Below, piece after piece: positions 48,501 through 56,029 of a DNA stretch of 64,000 nucleotides; the stretch's first letter is position 1; the number at the start of each line of letters is the position of its first letter. Source of the stretch: Sarcocystis neurona (taxonomy: Eukaryota > Apicomplexa > Conoidasida > Eucoccidiorida > Sarcocystidae). The notes under the pieces were generated by a model. It made no database searches and was not told the DNA's origin. It saw nothing but the letters and a program-made list of their open reading frames with translations. Position numbers and translations under genes: made by a program. The stretch spans positions 8,769,414-8,833,413 of the forward strand of contig KL647288.1 in the NCBI GenBank assembly GCA_000727475.1. Direction: 5' to 3'.

Positions 48501-49517
48501 TATCACACAGACGTCTGTACGCCCGCTCCTCGAATACGTGAGATGTATCCACGTTTGAACACGTGCTGCCTGCTTTTCCTCCACTCACCTGTAGCTGCAG
48601 GTCCGGCGCACGCATATACATACATATATATATATGTACACACACATATACATGTAATGTATGTTTACATGTCCAGCGAGTCCAGGCACATACATATATC
48701 TCTGTGTCTATATTTGTCATTGCGTAGTACACACGTAACGACGCATTACTTGCTGCTGCTTGCGCGACATATATCACACCCCCACTTCCCGCGTATTTCC
48801 CTCCTTCCCTCCGCGGGAATGTAAACGTGTACATCTACACTCACGCACACGTAATGTATATATTGTCCATATGTGCGAGTAAATAGACACGTATATATTG
48901 TGGGTGTATATATGTGCAAATATATCGACACGCCTCTACGGTGTGTGCACACATATGCACGTATATAAGAAACACGTCTGTACTGTGTAAACGTATGTGT
49001 ATATATGTATATATACGCTAGTATGTAATAGGCACGTCTATATAGTGTCGGTGTATGTATATATATGCATATATATATGCAAGTGCGTAACAGACACGTC
49101 TGCATTCTGTGGACACATGTATATATATGTGTACATATATATATATATATATGCAAGTATGTAATAGACCCGTCTATATAGTGTGGATATATGTATGTGC
49201 AAGTGTATGGAGCGATACATACACCCGGGGTGGTTGCTGTAAGGTGCGTCCGCGCAGTTGTTCAAGCGTGTGTATGCGTCCCTGTGGAGTTGTTTTTGCT
49301 TTTTAGAGTGCCCGAGTCGTACCTCCAGGCGATTTTTCAGTCGTACCTGGCGTCGCGCTTCTACTACTCCCAGCCGTTCGCCGACGATCTTTCCGCCTTC
49401 GCGTTCTTCGACTACATCGAGCAGCTGAAGAGCGGCAGCAGCAGCACCAGCAGCAGCACCAGCGGCGACTCCGAAGGCACTGCGGCTGCAGCAGAGAAAA
49501 GAGAAGGTGAAAGCTGA
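24580..49517 (+). CDS. NAD-specific glutamate dehydrogenase (large-subunit, GDH2-like class), 15 exons
   Basis: Catalyses L-glutamate + NAD + water to 2-oxoglutarate + ammonium + NADH. Exons: 24580-25359, 28080-28265, 29324-29428, 31623-31692, 32101-32153, 32963-33105, 36205-36277, 37357-37480, 39678-39814, 41177-41706, 42870-43400, 43777-44030, 45817-46124, 47950-48068, 49307-49517. All phases agree and the total is 3,624 nt (1,207 residues). Residues 1-150 are Ser/Gly/Ala low complexity. ARGGLR lies near residue 660 and the substrate-binding PEGGSKG near 702-707. PSMGGIPHDVYGMT and the Rossmann GGPDGDLGSN (about 834) follow, then GANVFIT, and STNKGGVTSSS at the 995 junction. These are diagnostic of the yeast Gdh2 / Plasmodium large GDH class. 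The C-terminus adds a Ser/Thr tail absent from yeast. The exon 3 donor (GAT|GTGGGT) and exon 14 acceptor (TTGAAG) are the weakest calls. Confidence 0.93.
25360..26620. repeat. Polypurine (GA-rich) tract in glutamate dehydrogenase intron 1
   Basis: More than 1.2 kb in which the plus strand is almost all A and G in irregular GGAGAAGA-type blocks. Minus-strand frames through it (Phe/Leu/Ser/Pro-rich, up to about 308 codons) are translations of the pyrimidine strand, not genes. The rest of intron 1 to 28079 is mixed T/C-rich and TA-repeat sequence. Confidence 0.85.
29507..29580 (+). pseudogene. Decayed duplicate of the end of glutamate dehydrogenase exon 3
   Basis: This interval aligns with 29370-29443, the tail of exon 3 and the start of its intron. 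By hand about 48 of the first 62 bases match. It keeps the frame (YAKRHS.PRTEIHRRLNES against YANKHN.ATAEIYRRLNED) and even the following CTCTCTCT run. It has no obvious acceptor of its own and lies in intron 3. Confidence 0.7.
31322..31530. repeat. GATA/TAGATA tetranucleotide block
   Basis: Interrupted (TAGA)n with TAGGTAGATACC-like variants, in glutamate dehydrogenase intron 3 just upstream of exon 4 (31623-31692). A further part of this intron (29570-30470) is TA/ACAT-rich. The GC-rich island at 30500-30900 has open frames on both strands but no exon that fits the phases. Confidence 0.85.
32310..32910. repeat. CTG-rich tract, glutamate dehydrogenase intron 5
   Basis: CTG/GCTGCT repeats with C/T-rich interruptions, ending about 50 bp before the exon 6 acceptor (GTCGACAG). 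Leu/Cys/Ser-rich frames here are repeat shadows. Confidence 0.85.
35100..36195. repeat. CTG tract with 28-bp minisatellite, glutamate dehydrogenase intron 6
   Basis: The unit CTGCTGTTGCGGCGTGCTGC followed by TGCTGTTC (28 bp) repeats on both sides of the assembly gap, for example at 35901 and 35929. The rest of intron 6 (33106-35100) is C/T-rich, unique sequence in which I find no exon. Because 28 is not a multiple of 3, one array reads as Leu-rich, Ala-rich and Cys-rich in turn. Confidence 0.88.
35448..35899. other. Assembly gap (452 N)
   Basis: An unbroken run of N between two edges of the same 28-bp CTG minisatellite. The true length is unknown. It lies inside intron 6, so the glutamate dehydrogenase coding sequence is not affected unless an unseen small exon is hidden there. 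Confidence 0.99.
36290..37265. repeat. CAG tract, glutamate dehydrogenase intron 7
   Basis: CAG/AGC repeats on the plus strand through almost the whole intron between exon 7 (36205-36277) and exon 8 (37357-37480). The orientation is opposite to the CTG tract that precedes exon 7. Confidence 0.85.
38815..39440. repeat. CTG tract, glutamate dehydrogenase intron 8
   Basis: Interrupted CTG/GCT triplets. The minus-strand frame of 300 codons through 38793-39695 is a Ser/Arg-rich shadow. The earlier part of intron 8 (37481-38700) is TA/GT-rich simple sequence. Confidence 0.8.
40735..41155. repeat. CTG/CCTGCG-rich tract, glutamate dehydrogenase intron 9
   Basis: Repeats of the type CTGCTGTCCTCC, ending about 20 bp before exon 10. 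The preceding part of the intron (39815-40700) is C/T-rich and unique. Confidence 0.8.
41177..41706 (+). CDS. Glutamate dehydrogenase exon 10, substrate-binding part
   Basis: The acceptor is GCGCGCAG and the donor GG|GTCTGTC; 176 codons plus 2 nt. It encodes the start of the catalytic domain: RFTAVARGGLRVVQSF and DIPEGGSKGVILLD, whose Lys is the expected catalytic or substrate Lys of the family. GC content is high relative to the flanking introns, and the exon is free of triplet repeats. Confidence 0.93.
42870..43400 (+). CDS. Glutamate dehydrogenase exon 11, NAD-binding part
   Basis: The acceptor is GTGTTTCAG and the donor AC|GTGAGTCG. It encodes GPDEHTGTGGLMDWAARRA, PSMGGIPHDVYGMT and the dinucleotide-binding GGPDGDLGSN. 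The entry phase completes a Gly codon from exon 10, and the exit phase completes a Thr codon with exon 12. Confidence 0.94.
43777..44030 (+). CDS. Glutamate dehydrogenase exon 12
   Basis: The acceptor is CGCACAG and the donor ACG|GTAGGCTG; 84 whole codons. It encodes FNPCGGRPASIT and EGANVFITDEARRILEEKG, the conserved C-terminal half of the nucleotide-binding fold. The exit G joins CC of exon 13 to give the Ala of DASTNKGG. Confidence 0.93.
44090..45295. repeat. Purine-rich then CAG tract, glutamate dehydrogenase intron 12
   Basis: 44090-44640 is GA-rich and 44640-45295 is CAG-rich (AACAGCAGCAGC units). A nearly exact segment of about 70 bp (GGGAAAGAACAGCGGCGACAGT..., then GGAGCAGCACCAG) occurs at about 45069 and again at 45159. 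The minus-strand frame of 459 codons here is an antisense shadow of exon 12 and this tract. Confidence 0.8.
45817..46124 (+). CDS. Glutamate dehydrogenase exon 13
   Basis: The acceptor CACGTGCAG precedes STNKGGVTSSSHEVLAALAL, the signature that follows GANxFIT in large GDHs. A helical segment follows (YVAYVHAVLERIRENAKLEF). The donor is CAA|GTAATG, phase 0. The next exon (47950-48068) is assigned by homology-like helical sequence and phase, with a poor acceptor. Confidence 0.92.
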
Positions 49518-50148
49518 GCCGGGACCGCGGCAGCGGCAGGTCCGATAGTAACACGCACGCACACACCAGGTGCGACAGCGCACGGGTAGCGCGCGTCGGG
49601 AGGCCCCGCTACGAGTGCTGCTACGGCTGCAACAAGAGCAGCAGCAGCAGCAGCAGCAAGAGACCAGCCACAACCGCAGCAGAAGCAACAGCGGCAGCAA
49701 GAGAAAAGCCAGCAGTAGGCTCAACTGCAGCAGCAAGAGACGAGCCACAGCAGCAGCAGAAGCAACAGCAGCAGCAGCAGAAGCAACAGCGGCAGCAACA
49801 GAAGAGCAACAGCAGCAGCAGTAGCAACAACAGCCGCAAGAGAAGAGCCGTAGCAGCAGCGGAACGGACGACATGTACGTGGGGTGGTCCACGGGCACAC
49901 ATGTTTCCCATATTATCTCTCGCGCATACTTCCCATCTGATGTCTCGTCTATGCATCCCTTTCAAATCCTCTGTCTCGGGTTGATTCCTGCGGCAGGCGG
50001 CGTGGACCAGATTACCCACGTAGTAGGACTGTGCATAGACAGATATTCTCCGTGTGTAGAGAAGAAGGTAGGGATGACGCACGAACAAATATAAGGGGTC
50101 GTCTACGATTTTCGTCTAGACACACGTGGTGAACGTCCCCGCGCTCAA
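49518..50148. repeat. CAG tract and short spacer downstream of glutamate dehydrogenase
   Basis: CAG/AGC repeats run from about 49430 (inside the last coding codons, giving the Ser tail) to about 49870, followed by about 280 bp of unique sequence. It separates the plus-strand glutamate dehydrogenase from minus-strand candidates and should contain its 3' UTR. Confidence 0.6.
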
Positions 50149-50502
50149 GAAGTAGGTGTGTAGATATAAATGGCAGGTTGTTTCGGCTGTGTATGTGGAG
50201 TAACGTAGCCTTCTGACAGCTTGGGGACGCCCAGCTCAGAAAGCAGGTGTGTAGGTGAAACGGCGATGTTCTCGTCTTCCTGTTGGATATCGCCAGAGGA
50301 TACATGTATATACATACATATATGTATATATAAGGATATTGTGGGCTTGTTCAGGAGGTTGTAGATCGATAGCCGCGTGTCCCCTGTTGAAAGCCTGCGG
50401 GGCGCCTCGTCGTCGGGTCACGTCCAGGAGAGAGGGGAAGTAACGCTCACCGATTTTTTGCTGCACCGCAAACATATACTCCCGGGGAGTCTCTCTCCAT
50501 CC
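50149..50502 (-). CDS. Candidate terminal exons of an unrecognised gene
   Basis: Exon 50502-50451 lies between GGACTGCAG and the strong donor ATCG|GTGAGCG and reads WRETPREYMFAVQQK. The next open stretch, about 50280-50149, reads EDENIAVSPTHLLSELG and ends at a TGA. A one-codon choice of acceptor (GGAAG|AC) joins them in frame. The opposite phase also gives a long frame to about 50012 (STHLLLERGDVHHVCLDEN), so the frame is not settled. Two diverged 30-bp copies (CTCARRAAGYAGGTGTGTAG) lie inside. No family recognised. Confidence 0.3.
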
Positions 50503-50986
50503 CTGCAGTCCACAGGCGAACGACGGTGTAGCTGTCGTCCTGATGCCTTCTATGGAGCGCTGCCGACGTTTCCCGGCCCCTCTCTAAATTGTATTACTGC
50601 CGTTGCAGTCGTCACTTTAGTGTTTTTTTTTTTCTTCTTCGTCTTACTTCCTTCCAGTTCTTCTTCTGCAGCTCTCCGCATACTTCTCTCTGTCATCGTA
50701 CACTTGCCTGTACGTATACATATAAAAGTATACACGTGTGTGGATCTACACAGATGTCTACACGTACACATGCACTCCCCCAGGAGCTGGAGTGGGAGCG
50801 GCTCAGCCAGATTGCAGGCGCTGGTCTGCCACGCGCCCGTCGTGCGCAGCAGAAGAGAAGAAGTATACGTTGGGCGATGGTGCAGAATTCGTACTGCGGT
50901 GCCTTCTGTTTATAGAACACCGCTGCGTCCGCCCGTCCGCTGGTTTCTGCCCTCTGTCGCACAAAGTCGCTTCGTTCACTCTCTGC

Positions 50987-51605
50987 TCACTGGGACACGT
51001 CTACTGCTGCGGCTGTGAGGTCATCTTCCTCTTCCACGCAGTACTTTGTCAGCGAAGGCCCCTCCCTGCCTGCAAGTATCAGGCGAAATCTTCTCGTGAT
51101 TGTCTATGTATATGCGTGTAACTATCTAAATATAGGGGTATTCTGGGTCTTGCAGGACGTGGGGTATTCTGGGTCTTGCAGGACGTGGTGCTTTGTGTGT
51201 GATTCCTTATAGAGATTCTATAAGAAATCTGTCTACGTACGGAAGGAGGACAGAGGAAAACACACGCTCACGGTTCACGTTTCTGTCAACACGTTCGCAC
51301 ACATCGGTGTAGATTGAGGACAAACATGTGCGCGTGCGCTGAAAAATATACATCTTTACGGGAAGGCACTGGCACACATATATGAATATGTGTGTGTGTG
51401 TGTGTGTGCGCAGTAGTATGTTGAGTACTGTTGATACCCTCTTTGAGTGAGACAACTGCAAGAAACCGTCCTCCGGAACAGACATACACATGTACGTCGG
51501 GACGGACGCTTGTCTGCAGGAGCCCGTAGGCGAGCCTTTGTACGCCGTGTGCCTCTGTCTCCGGCTCCTCAGACGTGAGGACAAAAAAACTAGTATCACT
51601 CTTCT
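50987..51605 (-). CDS. Probable last two exons of an unrecognised gene
   Basis: Exon 51605-51438 follows GCCGTGCAG and reads KSDTSFFVLTSEEPETEAHG, then VRPDVHVYVCSGGRFLAVV, ending in phase 1 at GAGG|GTATCA. Exon 51069-50987 follows ACTTGCAG, enters in the matching phase and reads REGPSLTKYCVEEEDDL to a TGA. The frame just beyond the stop also looks coding (QRAETSGRADAAVFYKQ), so the TGA deserves a check. The plus strand also has open frames here, which lowers confidence. I do not recognise the protein. Confidence 0.4.
51135..51186. repeat. 26-bp tandem duplication
   Basis: GGGGTATTCTGGGTCTTGCA followed by GGACGT occurs at 51135-51160 and again at 51161-51186 without mismatch. Confidence 0.9.
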
Positions 51606-51652
51606 CTGCACGGCGAGCTCGCAAGCGTTCGAACTGTTTCCTTCTGGAACGC

Positions 51653-51907
51653 TTATTCCCGGGGACGCAGAAAAATGTATTTGTCTGCTGACGCAGAAGG
51701 ATTAGGAAGCACTACCGCGGCAGAAGCGTGCTGCTGCGATGTGTGTGCTGTTACAGACAGGTAGAGGCTCGTGGGTTGCATGTGATTGAGAAGCGACATC
51801 ATGCGTGCGCTGCCAGGAGGCACAAAGTTGAAAATTTCTAGACGCTCGTAGAAACTCAATCCCATGCCGCTGAGCTTCCCTGCGCATGTGCTTCCGCCGC
51901 GCGACAA
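51653..51907 (-). CDS. Candidate exon, weak resemblance to RNA polymerase RPB4/RPC9 C-terminal helix
   Basis: After the acceptor ATGCGCAG (about 51883) the frame reads LSGMGLSFYERLEIFNFVPP, then SARMMSLLNHMQ, and has possible donors at CTGTCT|GTAACA. The pattern L..[FY]E.L.I.N..P..A....L resembles the C-terminal helices of RPC9/RPB4 subunits, but only about 30 residues match and the phases do not connect to the exons at 50987-51605. The assignment is inference and could be chance. Confidence 0.22.
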   Translation of the reverse strand: MSRGGSTCAGKLSGMGLSFYERLEIFNFVPPGSARMMSLLNHMQPTSLYLSVTAHTSQQHASAAVVLPNPSASADKYIFLRPRE

Positions 51908-52052
51908 AACATCAGAAATAGATAACCCACAGTCGAAGGATTGGCCCCCTCAACTGTAGAAAATGAAGGCAATGTTGCAGGTGCATAGTTCCCATGCAGC
52001 TGAGAACAGCATCCGCAGCGCAGCACGCAGCTGGTAAACCTGCAAGACCCGG

Positions 52053-52170
52053 AGAGCTGATGACTACATCCGGAGCGCATGCAGCTGGTGACTGCATCCG
52101 GAGCGCATGCAGCTGCTAACTGTATCCGGAGCACATGCAACTGGAAACTGCCGCCGCAGCGCGTGCAGCT
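52053..52170. repeat. 28-bp minisatellite, about four copies
   Basis: Units GCAGCTGGTGACTGCATCCG followed by GAGCGCAT start at 52081, 52109 and 52137, with a partial copy before and after and diverged CAGCTG-containing copies back to about 51990. The spacing is exactly 28 bp. Confidence 0.85.
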
Positions 52171-54419
52171 AGGGTTTATCTGCTAGTGCGAAGGGCATGC
52201 CGCTGAGGATGGCGTGCGCCGCTCCAAGGGGCATGGAAAAACGGAGCACGCGGAGGTGACATCGCGCCGGACACGTGTGCAACAGCGTCGCGTGTGTAAG
52301 TGCGTCGTGCTTGTGGCTTGAAGTGCATGCAGAGTCCTTGAGGACTCTGGATGTGGACTGTGTTTACACTTTGGGACGCAACGGCCGAGGAACCGCTCCA
52401 GTGTTACGTGGACGCTGCAAGCCGTCGAACGCTGCAAGATGCGGTAGGCTTGGTGTTGTAACGGATGCATCTGCTTGTGTGCACAGAAGAATCCTGCTGC
52501 TGAGTGCGGGCAGCGGCTAACGCTCAAAGAGAATGCTTGCTGCTACGATATGCATTCCTCCTGAAGATTTTTCTTGTTCAGCAGCGGAAGCTTTACGATT
52601 GCTCGATGTTGAGAACTGCCTGCTCCCAGCTTCTCTTGTCGCACGACGCGGCAGCGGAACAGTGAAGAGCGCCTCATGCACTGGCGCGCTAATCGGCTCT
52701 TCTCGAAAAAGAGGAAGCACTTTCGCTGCTTCCGAAATGACAGCTCTGATCTTTTTTAAGCAGTTAATAAAGACAAACTATTTTCGTTAACTGTGATCTG
52801 GGACAGAGCGACACTGATAAAATGTTTTCAAATTCTTGGGTGAATCTCTCGTACTCGCGGGTACAGAGCTTTGTAGCAAGGCCCCGTGCTCCTGCAAAAG
52901 ATTCGGTACTCTCCTCGGTGAGTCTGCATCTGCTGGAGCCAGTGACGCACCGCCGCGACAGTGTAAATCGGCATGTCTACATGTCTGTCTCTATACACAC
53001 TTATGCGTATACGCGGGCCTATGAGATTAAGGGTGTAGGCGATTAAAAGAATCCGACAATCGCCGCCTGAAACTCTCTTAAGTTTGAAGGAGGAGCCATT
53101 CGGTCAGCAAGTGCGATTCTCCACTGCCACATGTTTGACCACCTGACTGCGAGATGTGTTTTTGCATGTCCACGTGTAGAAGTCGATATTAATGTGTGTG
53201 AAGTCCAAGCAGCCACAGTGCGCACCTCGTAGGAGTTTAGATCTGTACCTAAACGGTGTCTCACTGCAGTATATGATAGAACACACACGTCTATCCAAGT
53301 GGCACTGAACCGTCAAACATCTTCCCTGTGTACTGCCTTGTACGTGAAATTTCACCTAGGGGCCTCAATATGAAGGCAGGCTCACCTATGCGTGTAAAAC
53401 AGCGGCGGAGGCGTATCAAGGGTGAGAAGTGTTACATACGCGTGGGGTCACGTCACCGTCACTATACGTACTCGCCGCAATGAGGAAAGCCGAAGAACCC
53501 TGCTGCTGCCGTACAGTGAAATGGAACACTGCAGTGATGGATCTTTCCTCCGAACAGAAAATCTATCTAGGGGAGCTCGTGCTCCGCGCAAGTGCTCAAA
53601 GCCTTTGAACACACGCACACCCCGGCGGCTGAGCGCTACGGCAGGCACGTTGATCCAGCTATGTGAATCTGGATACCTGAAGACACACTACGTAAATGTA
53701 CATACACACATATACATGTGTAACGGTGTAGTCACCGGGACAAACGTGATAAAGCATTAAGCACTAGTGCAGCGATGCATATCGTACGGTTGGATGCTGC
53801 TTGTCAACCTAATGCACATAAACTCGTCTTGCCCACTTAGAAACGTCAGCTGAATTAATTCATAATCGTGCGGCTAGTGATTTGATAGGAGGGAAAAATC
53901 ACCACTAAAACACACCTGTGGGGGTATCCTGCGTAGACCGATGTACAAACACATACATATGTATATATGCACATGTGCATCTCCCTGGAAATATGCATGT
54001 CTACATACGTATACAGTTTACACGCACATCAGCTGCAACGAAGGATATATATATATACATATATTTGTATACGTGTATTTTCTTCGGTTCACAGAGACTT
54101 CAGGAAAGAACGGGCTCTTCTGGCACGAGCATGCATACACTTAGGGAATGAAAAAAGTCTTCCTCACGTACACATACATTTCTGTTTATCCGCAGTGAGG
54201 GCGGTAGCGTCCGGCACCTTATGAGTATATTCGGTTAAGCGCACGTGCCCGCCAGGCTAAGTGATATGTACTGCCTTAGTAGGTACTTCACGTACAGAAG
54301 ACTAAACAGGTGTGGAACCGGAGAGATGTGCACTACGTGTTGAATATTGGTAAGCCTTTCTTTCTAAGTCCCTTCTTGTCAAGGTTCCTTTTTTCTTATG
54401 TACTGGTTTGCTTCCTCAT
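52171..54419. other. Unique sequence without supported genes
   Basis: No triplet repeats and only short TA runs (about 54045-54066). Short open frames exist on both strands: 52533-52790 plus begins with ATG and reads 85 codons, and 52517-52720 minus overlaps it. Neither has supporting splice sites or a recognisable family. A short plus-strand segment at 54311-54350 (WNRRDVHYVLNI before GTAAGCC) has exon-like ends but no partner. Confidence 0.35.
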
Positions 54420-55844
54420 TTACAAAGAGCCTGCTTTGCAGGGGAAAGATTCTGCGTTTACGTATCTGACTTCCACACGCGTGCACCTCTGCAAAAAATA
54501 TAACATATCTAAAAGCCAACTGCTTACGTACTCTTCCACCAAAATGCATCTAGGGTAAGGTCTGCCTCTAGTATGCGGGACCGCGTGAAGACGTTCACGT
54601 AGCTTAAACTCGTGAAAAAGAACTGCAGCTTTAAGCTCTTCCTTGGCTTCCTCTAAGCAGCAGCTCACGTATGTGGCTGGAGCCGCTACGGTCTTGAATA
54701 TTTTTCCATCCCATACATATCTATGTAGTACATAACACGTCCATTTGTATCCTTTTTTACGAGAAACGATAAGACCCCAGAGTTGTATTTGAATTTTTTT
54801 CTTCCTTTAGTCTTCCACCCGCTCTACACGAAAGAACCACTTTCTAACCTTCGTCGGTTCAGAATCGTTCTTTGTCCTTGTCACGCGAACCGAACGCGCT
54901 CGCCTTCTGCTATACAGACATCCTACTTGCATGGGGGGACTTTTACGAGTTTTGTTGTACATCTACCTATCTCTGTGAGCGAAACCGTCTCTGTAAAATC
55001 AACTTTTTTTACGTCGCGCGACGGCAGCTCTGCACGGGCAGACAAACATAAGTGTCCATTGTAAACGCTGCCCGTCACGTCCCGCCCTGTGTGTCTCTTA
55101 CATCTCTGGGGCAAGGCAACAGCCACCTTTGCTGCTACCCAGGAGGCCAACGGAACGGGTCCAGCAGGCGACAGACTGCTGTCTGTCGCCCTGGAACCAG
55201 CCTGGCCCTTTGCTACACGCCCACAATGTTGCTGGTGCGTAGTTCCTAGATTGCTGGCGTAGACGAGGAATGAACACGTATGCTGTTCATTCTCCACGAA
55301 GTGCCCTAGCGACTGTTCAAGAGCCTATTCTCTCTTAAATTGCTGCGTTGTACGCAGGCAAGAGGCGCACTCACTCGCTGCTGCAAACGTGTAACGTTTC
55401 TCGAGAGGATCAGGGCTAGACGTGCCGGAGTTGGCTGTACAAACGGACAGAAGAATTCTTGGAGCGCTGTGCCCACAGTGACGAGGAGGTGCATGTTGAC
55501 CTCTTGGTATTTCCGTAGCGACGCCGGTGCTACTGTAGTACGTGTAATTTTCTCACACGCTTGCGGTGCTTGACGTGTTAACGCGGTGGGATGTACTGCT
55601 GGTGTAGCAGTCCTGTGCCGCTAGTCAACGGATCTTGCTACACGGGTGAAGCTGCGTACTGCAATGCTGCTGCGCAGGTAACCAGGTGGGGGAGCGCTGC
55701 AACGTGGACGGCGCACGTGTGGATTCGTTCTTTGTCCCTGCGAAATGCGCCACCTATGCCTGTATAAATGCGAGGACAGCTACGAACGCACCAAGAAATA
55801 CAAAATAAAACCAGTATTTTTTGACTGTAAACGGAACACGTCAT
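54420..55844 (-). CDS. Candidate four-exon gene, unrecognised, with possible signal peptide
   Basis: Proposed exons are 55844-55660, 55612-55375, 55312-54947 and 54800-54420, with GT..AG junctions in agreeing phases (CA|GTACGC, CGA|GTGAGTG, CTC|GTAAAA), giving 389 codons and a stop. The N-terminus begins MTCSVYSQKILVLFCISWCV, which would suit a signal or anchor segment. The second exon holds PASLRKYQEVNMHLLVTVG. The last holds a basic/aromatic stretch (VSRKKGYKWTCYVL) followed by an acidic/Leu-rich helix (LEEAKEELKAAV). The introns would be only 47, 62 and 146 nt, far shorter than others in this window. Composition is free of CAG repeats. The model could be wrong in part; I cannot name a family. 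Confidence 0.35.
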
Positions 55845-56029
55845 GCCCCTTCAGTGGTTCTCGTTTATCGCTGACTTTCTGTAAGCCGCTTCCCCACGTC
55901 GTGCGTAGTCGACAATAACGAACACGACTTAAGGCGGCATTCACCGCTCTGCAGTATTCTCTGCTGAAGAACGGCTGCTGCAGTATCTGTATTTGAAGCG
56001 GCTGCCCTCCCCCCGCTCAATCTCGACAG

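Noticed and set aside
52053..52170. A possible CRISPR array (28-bp periodic repeats)
   Set aside because: The units abut with no spacers and diverge along their whole length. This is a minisatellite in a eukaryotic genome.
54311..54350. A plus-strand exon-like segment (WNRRDVHYVLNI) thought at first to be a retrotransposon integrase piece
   Set aside because: Only 13 residues, with no zinc-binding Cys/His or catalytic residues nearby, and the minus strand carries a longer candidate next to it.
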